From: Ferrovibrio sp.
GTDB lineage: Bacteria > Pseudomonadota > Alphaproteobacteria > Ferrovibrionales > Ferrovibrionaceae
Length of the DNA stretch: 64,000 bases
Reading direction: 5' to 3'
Assembly (NCBI RefSeq): GCF_017994015.1
Contig: NZ_JAGOLP010000002.1
Location: forward strand, 124,001 to 188,000
Shown here: positions 8,586-16,946 of the stretch, piece by piece
Layout: each line of letters begins with the position of its first letter
Position numbering within the stretch: position 1 is the stretch's first letter
Position numbers and translations under genes: made by a program
The notes under the pieces: model-generated
The model's database searches: none
Told to the model about the DNA's origin: nothing
The model's input: only the letters and a program-made list of their open reading frames with translations

Positions 8586-9143
8586 ATGTTGCAGTCGCAC
8601 GGCGACTACCCCCAGCTCGACACGCCGCGGCTGTTGCTGCGTGGTTTTCGCGACGATGACCTAGCTTTTATGCAGGTTTTTGCGCTGCGGCCGGCTTTGT
8701 GGCGTTATCTGCCCGGGCCGGAGCCGACGGCTGAATTGGTGGCGGCCTATCATGAGGCCAGGCTACAGGCCCAGGCGCTGGGCCAGAGCGGCGACTGGCA
8801 TTTTGCCGTTGAGCAGCGCGACAGCGGCTGCATGATCGGCACGGCGCGGCTGAGTATCCAGAGCCGCGAGCATAACAACGGCAGCGTGGCGGTTTCGCTG
8901 GATAGCGACACCTGGCGCCAAGGCTTAGGGCGCGAGGCGTTGGCGGCGCTGGTCGGCTTTGGCTTTGCCGAGCTTGGGCTGCATCGGCTGAGCGCCTTGG
9001 TGGATGTGGAGAATATCGCCTCGCAGCATATTGCCGAGGCCTGCGGCTTTGCGCGCGAAGGGCTGCTGCGGCAGAATTTTAACCTGCGCGGCCAGTGGCG
9101 CGATAGTGTGCTGTATGGCCTGCTCAATCCGGCCCGGGATTAA
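8586..9143 (+). CDS. GNAT family N-acetyltransferase (RimJ/RimL-like)
   Basis: 185 residues from the ATG at 8586. DTPRLLLRGFRDDDLAFM at the N-terminus is the RimJ/RimL-type opening. The acetyl-CoA motif region is SLDSDTWRQGLGREALAALVGFGF, and VDVENIASQHIAEACGFAREG follows, a typical motif B with IASxxIAEACGF. Substrate (a protein N-terminus or small molecule) is unknown. Its stop overlaps the stop of the convergent MOSC gene. Confidence 0.85.
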   Translation: MLQSHGDYPQLDTPRLLLRGFRDDDLAFMQVFALRPALWRYLPGPEPTAELVAAYHEARLQAQALGQSGDWHFAVEQRDSGCMIGTARLSIQSREHNNGSVAVSLDSDTWRQGLGREALAALVGFGFAELGLHRLSALVDVENIASQHIAEACGFAREGLLRQNFNLRGQWRDSVLYGLLNPARD

Positions 9144-9904
9144 AGCAGGCTGGCGGCATCGCCGACTTTTATCATGCCGCCCTGGATCACCTTGGCATAG
9201 ATGCCGCAATCCTGATGGCCGTAATGCTTGTTGAGCAGGTCGAGGGTTTCGAGGTCGCGCTGGCCGCTCTCGGGATTGACCATGGTGGCCGGGCAGCGGC
9301 CGATGGCTTCGATCACCTCCAGCACAGCGCCGCCGATGCGAAGCTGCTTGCCGATCCAGGCCATTTCTGCCCAGGGCGCGGCGCTATCGAGCAGCAGGTT
9401 GCCGCGCATGCGGCGCTGATCGACCTCACGCCCGGCATGCATCGCAAGATCGGCGAGGCTGGCGCTGTTCTGGATCGAGATCAGGGGTAAATCCACATCG
9501 CTGAAACTGATGCCCGGTGCTTCGGCCAGGCTGAGCTTGCCGCGGGTTTCGTTGGGCAGGCGGGCAACCAGGAAAGCGCAGAGCGCGTCGCGTCCGGCCG
9601 GCTCGGTGAGGTTGACCTCTGCAAGCACGTCCTGGCCGTTTTCGCGCAGGCTGAGGCGACAGCCGCTGGCATCGAACTGGCTGCGCAGGCTGGCAATCGC
9701 GGGTGTGCGCGCCCAATTGAGGAAATGCGCCTTCTTGGCCCAGGCCGGGGCGGCAGCATCATAGCTTGATGCGCCATGCGCCAGGGCAAAGCGGCGGTCG
9801 CCGGGCAATGCCTGGCCGGGCTTCAGCTCGGTCTGTTGCAGGCTCTGCTCGTCGAGGCCTTTGACGGGATAACGGCTGATGCGGCTTAGGCTGATCTGGC
9901 TCAT
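9140..9904 (-). CDS. MOSC domain-containing protein (mARC-like)
   Basis: 254 residues. An N-terminal MOSC beta-barrel domain (ISRYPVKGLDEQSLQQTEL) is followed by the MOSC core with RRMRGNLLLDSA and EAIGRCPATMVNPESG. The cysteine in GRCPAT matches the conserved molybdenum-cofactor sulfur-carrying cysteine of MOSC proteins. A role in Moco-linked reduction of N-hydroxylated compounds or sulfur transfer is possible. It is convergent with the GNAT gene; stop codons overlap. Its promoter lies in the AT-rich stretch left of the parS cluster. Confidence 0.87.
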   Translation of the reverse strand: MSQISLSRISRYPVKGLDEQSLQQTELKPGQALPGDRRFALAHGASSYDAAAPAWAKKAHFLNWARTPAIASLRSQFDASGCRLSLRENGQDVLAEVNLTEPAGRDALCAFLVARLPNETRGKLSLAEAPGISFSDVDLPLISIQNSASLADLAMHAGREVDQRRMRGNLLLDSAAPWAEMAWIGKQLRIGGAVLEVIEAIGRCPATMVNPESGQRDLETLDLLNKHYGHQDCGIYAKVIQGGMIKVGDAASLL

Positions 9905-10011
9905 AAGCCCAGGATGGCACCGCTATATATATTGTCAATCCTGGCCATAAGTACGGAAGTAATACTAAATCGCGGGATAATACCTAAGTGTTCACTAAAT
10001 GTACTTTTATG

Positions 10012-10027
10012 TGTTTCACGTGAAACA
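10012..10027. promoter_or_regulatory. parS: parS site 1
   Basis: Perfect 16-bp match to the bacterial parS consensus TGTTTCACGTGAAACA, the ParB nucleation site. First of three perfect copies within about 100 bp upstream of mnmG and within 5 kb of parAB. Confidence 0.95.
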
Positions 10028-10044
10028 AAGCCGGCCTGGCATAG

Positions 10045-10053
10045 TTATTCACA
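10045..10053 (+). promoter_or_regulatory. DnaA-box match
   Basis: TTATTCACA fits the TTATNCACA DnaA-box consensus exactly. It lies between parS sites 1 and 2. A single strong box has limited weight by itself. Confidence 0.4.
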
Positions 10054-10058
10054 GCCTC

Positions 10059-10074
10059 TGTTTCACGTGAAACA
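10059..10074. promoter_or_regulatory. parS: parS site 2
   Basis: Perfect copy of TGTTTCACGTGAAACA. It starts 47 bp after the start of site 1. Confidence 0.95.
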
Positions 10075-10096
10075 GAAGTCAGGATTTGCCGGTTAC

Positions 10097-10112
10097 TGTT
10101 TCACGTGAAACA
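10097..10112. promoter_or_regulatory. parS: parS site 3
   Basis: Third perfect copy of TGTTTCACGTGAAACA, 38 bp after the start of site 2 and 85 bp upstream of the mnmG start codon. ParB spreading from this cluster would cover the mnmG promoter. Confidence 0.95.
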
Positions 10113-10197
10113 GAAAGGCTGGTTACTCCCGGGCTGTGCCACGTCTGTGGATGAATCCTTTTGACGCCGCTGTTGCCTGGGGGTAGAACCCGGCGCC

Positions 10198-12069
10198 ATG
10201 AAGCATAGCTATAATGTGATCGTAATCGGTGGCGGCCATGCCGGCTGCGAAGCGGCGGCGGCCTCGGCGCGGCTTGGCGCCCGCACCCTGCTGCTGACCC
10301 ACAAGCTGGAAACCATCGGCGAGATGTCGTGCAACCCGGCCATCGGCGGTCTGGCCAAGGGCCATCTGGTGCGCGAGATCGACGCGCTGGATGGCGTGAT
10401 GGCGCGGGCGGCGGATCGTGCCGGCATCCAGTTCCGCATGCTCAACCGTTCCAAAGGCCCGGCAGTGCGTGGCCCGCGCAGCCAGGCCGACCGCAAACTC
10501 TATCGCCAGGCGATGCAGGCCATTCTGGCCGAACAGCCCAACCTGGATTGCCGCGCCGGGGCGGTGGAAGACCTTTGCATCGAAGATGGCGAACTGAAGG
10601 GGGTTTTCACGGGAAATGGCGACTTCATCGCCGCGCCCCGGGTGATCCTGACCACCGGCACATTTCTCTCCGGCCTGATCCATATCGGCGAGGAGAAGAT
10701 TCCGGCCGGGCGGGTAGGGGAGGCGCCGGCTCTGGGCCTGTCAAAAACCCTGGCGCGGCTGGGCTTTCCGCTCGGCCGGCTCAAGACCGGCACGCCGCCG
10801 CGCCTGGATGGCCGCAGTATTGACTGGTCCGGCCTGGAGATGCAGGCCGCCGACGATCCGCCGATCCCGTTCAGCTTTCTGACCGACCGGATCACCGTGC
10901 CGCAGATCGAATGCGGCATCACCTATACCTCCGAGGCCGGCCACGACCTGATCCGCGCCAATCTGCACCGGGCGCCGATGTATTCCGGCCAGATCGAAGG
11001 CACCGGGCCGCGTTATTGCCCCTCGATCGAGGACAAGGTGGTGCGGTTTCACGAGAAACAGCGGCACCAGATCTTCCTGGAACCGGAAGGGCTGGACGAT
11101 CCGACCATCTATCCGAACGGTATTTCCACCTCGCTGCCGCGCGATGTGCAGCTTGATCTGCTGAAAACCATCCCCGGCCTGGAACGGGCGGTGATGCTGC
11201 GGCCGGGCTATGCCATCGAATATGACTTCGTTGATCCACGTGAATTGCTGCCCAGCCTGGAAACCAAGCGCCAGAAGGGGCTGTATTTCGCCGGCCAGAT
11301 CAATGGCACCACCGGCTATGAGGAAGCAGCGGCCCAGGGGCTGATTGCCGGGCTGAATGCGGCCCTGGCAGCAGGCGGCGCGGAGGAACCCTTCATCCTT
11401 GACCGCGCCGACGCCTATATCGGCGTGCTGATCGACGATCTGGTGACATTAGGCACCCGCGAACCCTATCGCATGTTCACCAGCCGGGCGGAATATCGCC
11501 TCAGCTTGCGCGCCGATAATGCCGATCAGCGTCTGACCCCGCTGGGTCTGGCCATCGGCTGTATCGCCAGCCCGCGCCAGCAGGTTTTCACCGCCAAGGC
11601 GGAAGTCCTGGCCGAAGCCCGCCGCCTGGCGCATGGCCTGAGTAAAAGCCCGGCCGCCCTGGCGCGCGACGGCATCGCGGTGAACCAGGATGGTCAGCCG
11701 CGTTCGGTGATGAATCTGCTCGGTTATCCCGGCATCGACATGCCGCGTCTGGCGTTGATCTGGCCCGAATTGGGCAATCTGGCGCCGGCGATTGTGGAGC
11801 AGATCGAGATAGATGCCCGCTATGCCGGTTATATGGAGCGCCAGGAGGCTGATATCCTGGCTTTCCGCAAGGATGAAAGCCTGGCCCTGCCGGAAAACCT
11901 GGATTACGACGCCGTTGGCGGCCTGTCCGCTGAGGTGCGGCTGAAGCTGAAACAGGCCCGACCGGCCACGTTGGGCCAGGCCGGGCGGATTTCCGGCGTT
12001 ACCCCGGCGGCGCTGATTGCCCTGCTGGGCCATGTAAAGCGCCGGGCGCGGCGTCCGAATGCTGCCTGA
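10198..12069 (+). CDS. mnmG: tRNA uridine-5-carboxymethylaminomethyl modification enzyme MnmG
   Basis: 623 residues, the full length for the long MnmG type. The FAD-binding Rossmann motif [14 protein letters not shown] is at residues 6-20. [20 protein letters not shown] (about 41-60) and the [13 protein letters not shown] segment follow, and the C-terminal helical domain that contacts MnmE has [16 protein letters not shown] and [15 protein letters not shown]. It works with MnmE on U34 of tRNA. A degenerate parS-like sequence (11045-11060, 14 of 16) lies inside it. A parS and a REP sequence separate it from rsmG. Confidence 0.97.
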   Translation: MKHSYNVIVIGGGHAGCEAAAASARLGARTLLLTHKLETIGEMSCNPAIGGLAKGHLVREIDALDGVMARAADRAGIQFRMLNRSKGPAVRGPRSQADRKLYRQAMQAILAEQPNLDCRAGAVEDLCIEDGELKGVFTGNGDFIAAPRVILTTGTFLSGLIHIGEEKIPAGRVGEAPALGLSKTLARLGFPLGRLKTGTPPRLDGRSIDWSGLEMQAADDPPIPFSFLTDRITVPQIECGITYTSEAGHDLIRANLHRAPMYSGQIEGTGPRYCPSIEDKVVRFHEKQRHQIFLEPEGLDDPTIYPNGISTSLPRDVQLDLLKTIPGLERAVMLRPGYAIEYDFVDPRELLPSLETKRQKGLYFAGQINGTTGYEEAAAQGLIAGLNAALAAGGAEEPFILDRADAYIGVLIDDLVTLGTREPYRMFTSRAEYRLSLRADNADQRLTPLGLAIGCIASPRQQVFTAKAEVLAEARRLAHGLSKSPAALARDGIAVNQDGQPRSVMNLLGYPGIDMPRLALIWPELGNLAPAIVEQIEIDARYAGYMERQEADILAFRKDESLALPENLDYDAVGGLSAEVRLKLKQARPATLGQAGRISGVTPAALIALLGHVKRRARRPNAA

Positions 12070-12132
12070 ACTGCTGTTTCATGTGCCGGGGCAAAAATCC
12101 TGTAGCGGCATCGGCTTGCCGGCCCAAACCGG

Positions 12133-12148
12133 CGTTTCACGTGAAACA
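12133..12148. promoter_or_regulatory. parS: parS site 4 (15 of 16 match)
   Basis: CGTTTCACGTGAAACA differs from the consensus only at the first base. It lies in the 165-bp gap between mnmG and rsmG. The core TTTCACGTGAAA is intact, so ParB binding is likely. Confidence 0.85.
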
Positions 12149-12180
12149 CGGGCGGCGGTGGCGATGACAGTATATACCCG

Positions 12181-12210
12181 CGTCATCGCCGGGCTTGACC
12201 CGGCGATCCC
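12181..12210. repeat. REP-like palindrome
   Basis: CGTCATCGCCGGGCTTGACC... forms a hairpin with arms CGCCGGG (12187-12193) and CCCGGCG (12199-12205) and a CTTGA loop, flanked by GTCAT and ATCCC. This is the common extragenic palindrome of alphaproteobacteria. It lies just upstream of rsmG. Confidence 0.65.
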
Positions 12211-12234
12211 GTGCAGACGTAACCAGGCGGCAGC

Positions 12235-12867
12235 ATGACCCCGCATGAATTCCAGCAGGCCACCGGCTGCGATGCTGCGGCACTGGCGCGGCTGCAAATC
12301 TATGCCGCCCAATTGGTGAAATGGCAGAAGGCGATCAATCTGGTGGCGCCCAACACTCTGCCGGATTTGTGGCGTCGGCATTTCCTTGATAGCGCGCAGC
12401 TATTGCCGCTGGCCGAACCTGTGGCCGGTCAGCCCGGCATCTGGCTCGATCTCGGCGCGGGCGGCGGCTTTCCCGGCCTGGTGCTGGCGGCGATGCTGCC
12501 GGGGCGGGCTTTTGTGCTGGTGGAAAGTGATACCCGCAAGGCGGTGTTCCTGCGTGAGACGGCGCGGGCGATGGATGTGCCGGTAACGGTTCTGAGCCAG
12601 CGTATCGAGGCGGTTTCACGCGAAACCCTGTTGCCGCGCGTGGCGGTGATCTCGGCCCGCGCTTTGGCGCCGCTGGCTGAATTGCTGGCCTGGTCGGCGC
12701 GTTTCGCTGATACCGACACAATGCTGCTGTTTCCCAAGGGCCGTCAGGCAGAGGATGAATTGACGCTTGCCGGCAAATCCTGGACAATGCAGCGGCTCGA
12801 CAGCCTGCCGAGCCAGACCGACCAGGCGGCGCGCATCATCCGGATCATGGGCCTCGAAGCAAAATGA
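12235..12867 (+). CDS. rsmG: 16S rRNA (guanine527-N7)-methyltransferase RsmG
   Basis: 210 residues. VKWQKAINLVAPNTLPDLWRRHFLDSAQLL is the family's N-terminal signature. The SAM-binding motif LDLGAGGGFPGLVLA (about 72-86) and VISARALAPLAELL follow. It methylates N7 of G527 in 16S rRNA. It overlaps the parA start by 4 bp (ATGA). A degenerate parS-like palindrome (12612-12627, 13 of 16) lies within the gene. Confidence 0.96.
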   Translation: MTPHEFQQATGCDAAALARLQIYAAQLVKWQKAINLVAPNTLPDLWRRHFLDSAQLLPLAEPVAGQPGIWLDLGAGGGFPGLVLAAMLPGRAFVLVESDTRKAVFLRETARAMDVPVTVLSQRIEAVSRETLLPRVAVISARALAPLAELLAWSARFADTDTMLLFPKGRQAEDELTLAGKSWTMQRLDSLPSQTDQAARIIRIMGLEAK

Positions 12868-13712
12868 GCACGGAACAAGAACAACCCCCCGAAATCCTAT
12901 CCAGCGCCGCGATGCCGCAGCGCCAGCCGCGTATTCTTGCGGTGGCCAATCAGAAGGGCGGTGTGGGCAAGACCACCACGGCGATCAATCTGGCCACGGC
13001 CCTGGCGGCGGTGGGCGAGCGTGTGCTGCTGGTGGATAGCGATCCGCAGGGCAACGCTTCCACCGGCCTGGGCATCGGCCATGAGGATCGTGGCGCCGGC
13101 ACCTATCAGCTGCTGATGGGCGAGGCGACCTTGCAGGAGACCATCCACCGCACCAGCGTGCCGAACCTGTTCCTGGTGCCGGCCACGGTGGACCTTTCAG
13201 GCGCCGAACTGGAACTGATCGACATGGAGCGGCGCCAGCATCGCCTGGCCGATGCCTTTGATGCTGCGCATGATGCGCTGGATTTTGACCATATCCTGAT
13301 TGATTGCCCGCCCTCGCTGACCCTGCTGACGGTGAATGCCATGGCAGCGGCCGATGCCGTGCTGGTGCCGCTGCAATGCGAATTCTTTGCGCTCGAAGGT
13401 TTGAGCCAGTTGCTGCGCACCGTCGAGCGTGTGCGCGGCTCGCTCAATCCGGCGCTGGAAGTGCAGGGCGTGGTGCTGACCATGTTCGACAAGCGCAACA
13501 ATCTCTCCGAACAGGTTGCCGCCGATGTGCGCGGTTTCCTTGGCGACAAGGTGTATGACACCATGATCCCGCGCAATGTGCGCATGTCGGAAGCGCCCAG
13601 CTTCGGCGTGCCGGCGCTGATCTATGATTTCCGCTGCCCTGGCAGCACCGCCTATATGAGCCTGGCGCGCGAAGTGATCCGCCGCGAACAGGCTTTGCGC
13701 GACGCGGCGTGA
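12864..13712 (+). CDS. parA: Chromosome partitioning ATPase ParA
   Basis: 282 residues. The deviant Walker A motif NQKGGVGKTTTAINL has its KGGVGKT at residues 31-37, with the signature lysine at 31. Then come VDSDPQGNASTGLG (switch/A'), DHILIDCPPSLTLLTVNAMAA (Walker B), and the RNVRMSEAPSFGVP C-terminal signature. Soj-type ParA binds DNA as an ATP dimer and moves ParB-parS complexes. Normally parB follows at once; here a two-gene HEPN/MNT module intervenes, with only 6 bp between the parA stop and the next start. Confidence 0.97.
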   Translation: MSTEQEQPPEILSSAAMPQRQPRILAVANQKGGVGKTTTAINLATALAAVGERVLLVDSDPQGNASTGLGIGHEDRGAGTYQLLMGEATLQETIHRTSVPNLFLVPATVDLSGAELELIDMERRQHRLADAFDAAHDALDFDHILIDCPPSLTLLTVNAMAAADAVLVPLQCEFFALEGLSQLLRTVERVRGSLNPALEVQGVVLTMFDKRNNLSEQVAADVRGFLGDKVYDTMIPRNVRMSEAPSFGVPALIYDFRCPGSTAYMSLAREVIRREQALRDAA

Positions 13713-13718
13713 ACTGCC

Positions 13719-14111
13719 ATGCCTCAGTTCGATTCGGCTTTTCCCTGGGATCGGCGGCTGCCGCCGCTGGGCCAGTACAACAGGGCCAAGCCATGGAGTG
13801 AAGCACAATATCTGGCCGCATTGCGCGTCGCCCTGGTCGAACTTTTTGGCGCCCGGCTTGCCAAGGTAACCCTGTTCGGCTCACGCGCCCGTGGCGATGC
13901 CCAGCCGGAATCAGATTATGATGTTGCCGTGTTTCTGCATGAACGCGCCGCGCTGGACGACCCGGCTTTTCTGCTTGCCGATTTGAGCACATCCCTGTTG
14001 TTCCGCAGTGGCGGCCGGGTGGCGCAATTCGTGGTTTTCGACGCCGCCGAACAGGACCAGCGCAGTACCATGCTGCTGGAAAATATCCGCCGCGAAGGGC
14101 GCGTATTGTGA
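13719..14111 (+). CDS. MNT-type nucleotidyltransferase (HEPN/MNT antitoxin), MntA-like
   Basis: 130 residues. The minimal nucleotidyltransferase signature is complete: LFGSRARGDAQPESDYDVAVF with GS at 54-55 and the metal-binding Asp at 66 and 68 (GSx10DxD). Such single-domain NTases act as antitoxins that AMPylate their HEPN partner. An N-terminal extension of about 30 residues precedes the fold. It starts 6 bp after parA and overlaps the HEPN gene by 4 bp (GTGA). The catalytic residues are intact. Antitoxin activity is inferred from the gene pair; its location inside parAB is unusual. Confidence 0.87.
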   Translation: MPQFDSAFPWDRRLPPLGQYNRAKPWSEAQYLAALRVALVELFGARLAKVTLFGSRARGDAQPESDYDVAVFLHERAALDDPAFLLADLSTSLLFRSGGRVAQFVVFDAAEQDQRSTMLLENIRREGRVL

Positions 14112-14533
14112 AACCGGAAGCGGCGCATCTACTGACGCTGGCGGCGCGCTCACTGGCCGATGGCAAAAGCATGATCGATATCCGCATGATGCGGTTGGCG
14201 GGGCGTGAGGCTTACTTTGTCTCGTTGCATACTGCCCGGGCGTATATTGTCGAACTGACCTTCAAATTCACCAAAACCCATACCGGCACGCATCGCGCCT
14301 TCAGTGAACTTGCGGCCGAGCGTGGCGATTTCTCTGCTGCGCTGCTGAACCTGCCGGCTCGGGCCTTTGGCTTCAAAAGCTGGGCTGATTACGGCGAACT
14401 GCATGCCCCCGATCTGGCTAAGCTGCCGGCCATCATGGCCGAAGCTGAATTGCTGTTCCGCGAAACCTGCGCGCTATTCGAGGCTGATGCTGATGCCTTG
14501 ATCGCTGCTGCTGAAAGCGAGTCTCAATCATGA
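14108..14533 (+). CDS. HEPN domain protein (probable toxin of HEPN/MNT module)
   Basis: 141 residues, all-helical in pattern, resembling HEPN/UPF0332 proteins: EAYFVSLHTARAYIVELTF, then FTKTHTGTHRAFSELAAERGDFS, and AFGFKSWADYGEL, where family members typically have an Arg a few residues before ADY (Lys here). HEPN toxins are ribonucleases that cut tRNA or mRNA and are silenced by their MNT partner. The start is a GTG at 14108 overlapping the MNT stop. The gene overlaps parB by 4 bp, so translation of parB probably depends on ribosomes finishing this gene. I cannot show that the RNase site is active. Confidence 0.78.
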   Translation: MKPEAAHLLTLAARSLADGKSMIDIRMMRLAGREAYFVSLHTARAYIVELTFKFTKTHTGTHRAFSELAAERGDFSAALLNLPARAFGFKSWADYGELHAPDLAKLPAIMAEAELLFRETCALFEADADALIAAAESESQS

Positions 14534-15486
14534 TCGACGATCCGAAGAAGCGGCTGGGCGAGATGCCGGCCAAGCGTGGCCTGGGCCGCGGCCTTGCGGC
14601 GCTGATGGGCGATGGCGGCGGCGGCACGGCGGCAGGCGAGGCGGGGTCGCGCGGCGGCCTGCGCGAATTGCCGATAGAGCAGCTGATGCCGAACCCGTAT
14701 CAGCCGCGCAAGACTTTTGACGCCACGGCGATTGCCGCGCTGGCCGCCTCGATCAAGGAACGCGGCGTGTTGCAGCCCCTGGTGGTGCGGCGTTCGCTGG
14801 CCAAAGCCGGCATGTATGAGATCATCGCCGGCGAACGGCGCTGGCGCGCCTCGCAGATGGCGCGGTTGCATCATCTGCCGGCGGTGGTGAAGGAGATCGA
14901 CGACCGCCAGGCGCTTGAAATCGGCATCATCGAGAATGTGCAGCGTGAAGACCTCAACCCGCTGGAAGAGGCCCAGGCTTATCGCCGCCTGACCGATGAA
15001 TTCGCCTACACGCCGGAAAGCATCGCCGAAGCCATCGGCAAAAGCCGCAGCCATGTCGCCAATACCCTGCGGCTGTTGCAGCTGCCCGAAAGCGTGGTGC
15101 AGTTGCTGATCGATGGCACATTGACCGCCGGCCAGGCGCGGCCGCTGATCGGCCATCCGCAGGCCGCCGAGCTGGCGCGCCAGATCGCCGAGGGCAAACT
15201 CACCGCGCGCCAGGCGGAAAACATGGCCAAGGTCAGCAAGGCGCTGCAAGGCGGCGACACCGCCGGCAAGGCGCCGAAGCCGGGCGGTAATACCAATCCC
15301 GCTGTTGCTGTGGCGCCGAGGAAAAAGGATGCCGACACCCTGGCCTTCGAGCGCAGCCTGAGCCAGGCGCTGGGCCTGGTGGTGGAGGTGGAGGTGGGCG
15401 AGGATGGCGAAAGCGGCCGCCTGATCCTGAATTACCGCCGCCTTGAACAGCTCGACGATCTGGCGAAAAAACTCAGCCGCAGATAA
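14530..15486 (+). CDS. parB: Chromosome partitioning protein ParB
   Basis: 318 residues. The N-terminal ParA-contacting segment RGLGRGLAALMGD is followed by a Gly/Ala linker. The CTP-binding ParB domain has LMPNPYQPRKTFD and the GERRWRA box (about residues 98-104). The HTH is AEAIGKSRSHVANTLRLLQLP. Dimerisation is C-terminal, ending LDDLAKKLSRR. It should bind the parS sites at 10012-10112 and 12133. Its start overlaps the HEPN gene stop (ATGA), and the following membrane protein gene overlaps its stop (TAATG). Confidence 0.97.
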   Translation: MIDDPKKRLGEMPAKRGLGRGLAALMGDGGGGTAAGEAGSRGGLRELPIEQLMPNPYQPRKTFDATAIAALAASIKERGVLQPLVVRRSLAKAGMYEIIAGERRWRASQMARLHHLPAVVKEIDDRQALEIGIIENVQREDLNPLEEAQAYRRLTDEFAYTPESIAEAIGKSRSHVANTLRLLQLPESVVQLLIDGTLTAGQARPLIGHPQAAELARQIAEGKLTARQAENMAKVSKALQGGDTAGKAPKPGGNTNPAVAVAPRKKDADTLAFERSLSQALGLVVEVEVGEDGESGRLILNYRRLEQLDDLAKKLSRR

Positions 15487-16145
15487 TGCGGGGCCGGCCG
15501 GATATCGAGGTTGATGCCGCAAGCGGCGTTGTACGGATTTACGATTCGTCAAATAAACTGCATTGGGAATTCGGTGGTTGGCTATTGCTGACCACCGCCG
15601 CTCCGCCGCTGCTATACGCTGCCGGCTATGTGATGTTGTTCATCTTCAAGTTCCAGCGGGGCCGGCCGGCTATCGCTGGCTTTGCCGCCTTCGTTGCTGC
15701 GGTGTTCTTTCTGTTTGTCGGTGCCTATCGGGCGATGCGGGTTTTCAAGCGGATGCAGCATGCCGGGCCGGCGTTGGTTTTGTCCCGCGAGGGCCTGATG
15801 GATCACTGGCTCGGCATCGGCACCATTCCCTGGACCTATATCCGCGCCCGGCGCGGCAAGTCGAACTGGTTCCTGCGCCCGGCGGTGCGGCTGGAGCGCG
15901 ACCGGCTCGACGACTGGCTCGGCACCATGGCAGACAAACAATGGCTGCCGAAAAGCGGCTGGCTATCACGCGCCGAATCCTGGCAGCGCCGCGTCGGCCT
16001 GTCACAAACCGGCGGCACATCACTGGCTCTGGATGTGGATGACATCCTGTGGCTCATCAGCCGGCATATGCCGGTGGAGGGTCTGCCGGAAGGCTACCAG
16101 CCAAAACACCCGGCTCTGATTGGCCTCAATCCACGGTCGCGATGA
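15486..16145 (+). CDS. STM3941-like membrane protein, parB-coupled
   Basis: 219 residues. Two membrane segments lie in the N-terminal half: about 30-55 (WLLLTTAAPPLLYAAGYVML) and 62-82 (IAGFAAFVAAVFFLFVGAY). A soluble part with a strand-rich pattern follows (PALVLSREGLMDHWLG..IPWTYI), resembling STM3941-type membrane-anchored PH-like proteins. Function unknown. Its ATG overlaps the parB stop by one base (TAATG), so it is coupled to the partition operon. holA, which often follows parB in alphaproteobacteria, is not here. Confidence 0.65.
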   Translation: MRGRPDIEVDAASGVVRIYDSSNKLHWEFGGWLLLTTAAPPLLYAAGYVMLFIFKFQRGRPAIAGFAAFVAAVFFLFVGAYRAMRVFKRMQHAGPALVLSREGLMDHWLGIGTIPWTYIRARRGKSNWFLRPAVRLERDRLDDWLGTMADKQWLPKSGWLSRAESWQRRVGLSQTGGTSLALDVDDILWLISRHMPVEGLPEGYQPKHPALIGLNPRSR

Positions 16146-16151
16146 ACGGCA

Positions 16152-16946
16152 TCAGGAGCCGGCCTGCGGAGTGAAGCCGATGGCGCGGTGGAATTCGGCA
16201 TCAAGCCGGGCCGCCATATCGGGGCTGTGGTTATCCGCAATCATGGGCATCGGCTCGGCCAGCTCGGCCTGGATGAAGGCATCCAGTAGCGGCCAGCGCG
16301 GGCCACTGCCGAGTTCGACGGTGGTGGCCTTCAGCCGGCGCAAATCCTCCAGCGCCTCGGCCGCCGCGCCGGGCAGGGCGCAGCCGGCCACCAGGCCGGC
16401 CAGATGCATCGGCAACGCGCTGCCCGGATTGCGCCGCAGGAAACGCAGATTGAGCAGCGGCCGCAGCACATAGAAATAGGTCTTAAGTTTTACGGTGGCC
16501 TTGCCGTCGAAATGCCGCGCCGCCTGGCGTTCGGCAAGCTGGTGGTAATGATAACCAGCGGCGCGGCCCCAATTGGTGTGATCGCTCAGGCGAAGCAGGT
16601 TGGCGCGGGTGATGCCGTCGCAGCGATAGACAATCGGCGACACCACCCATTCCAGCAAAGTGGGATTGCCGCGCGCCAGCAGTTTGAGCGCCTTGGCAAT
16701 ATCCCAGCCATTGATATCCAGCACCGGATCGACCGGCCGTTCCACCACATCGCGCAGCGGCTCCAGGCGCAGGTAATCCGCCACCGGCCGGGCATAGACA
16801 AAGCGCACATCATAATCGCTGTCGGGCGAGGGGAAACCCCAGGCCCGGCTGCCGGATTCAATGGCAAACAGGATGCGGATGCCATGCTGGTTTTCCAGCC
16901 CGGCCAGCTCGGCCTCGATACGGCGGGGCATGTCTGCATCTGTCAT
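16152..16946 (-). CDS. RlaP-like nucleotidyltransferase (PF10127 type)
   Basis: 264 residues. The NTase motif ESGSRAWGFPSPDSDYDVRFVY (GS at about 31-32, DYD about 45-47) and downstream AARHFDGKATVKLKTYFYVLRPLL match the RlaP/YcgL polymerase-beta-like family, which Aravind and colleagues associated with RNA repair gene neighbourhoods. It overlaps the HD-domain gene upstream by 4 bp (ATGA), so the two products should be made together. It is convergent with the parB-linked membrane gene, 6 bp away. A biochemical role in 2'-5' or 3'-end RNA nucleotidyl transfer is only inferred. Confidence 0.8.
   Translation of the reverse strand: MTDADMPRRIEAELAGLENQHGIRILFAIESGSRAWGFPSPDSDYDVRFVYARPVADYLRLEPLRDVVERPVDPVLDINGWDIAKALKLLARGNPTLLEWVVSPIVYRCDGITRANLLRLSDHTNWGRAAGYHYHQLAERQAARHFDGKATVKLKTYFYVLRPLLNLRFLRRNPGSALPMHLAGLVAGCALPGAAAEALEDLRRLKATTVELGSGPRWPLLDAFIQAELAEPMPMIADNHSPDMAARLDAEFHRAIGFTPQAGS

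Larger units (their letters stand above)
9905..10197. other. AT-rich intergenic region with parS cluster and DnaA-box match (possible origin-proximal site)
   Basis: The 293-bp gap upstream of mnmG holds no gene. Its left part (about 9922-10010) is clearly AT-rich compared with the genes around it. The right part holds three perfect parS sites, one exact TTATNCACA match (10045-10053) and one near match to its complement (10146-10154, TGTGGATGA). Origins often lie near mnmG, so this could belong to the origin region, but two DnaA-like boxes are too few to call oriC. Confidence 0.4.

Noticed and set aside
12612..12627. parS-like palindrome in rsmG
   Set aside because: Only 13 of 16 bases match; kept as a note, not annotated as a site.
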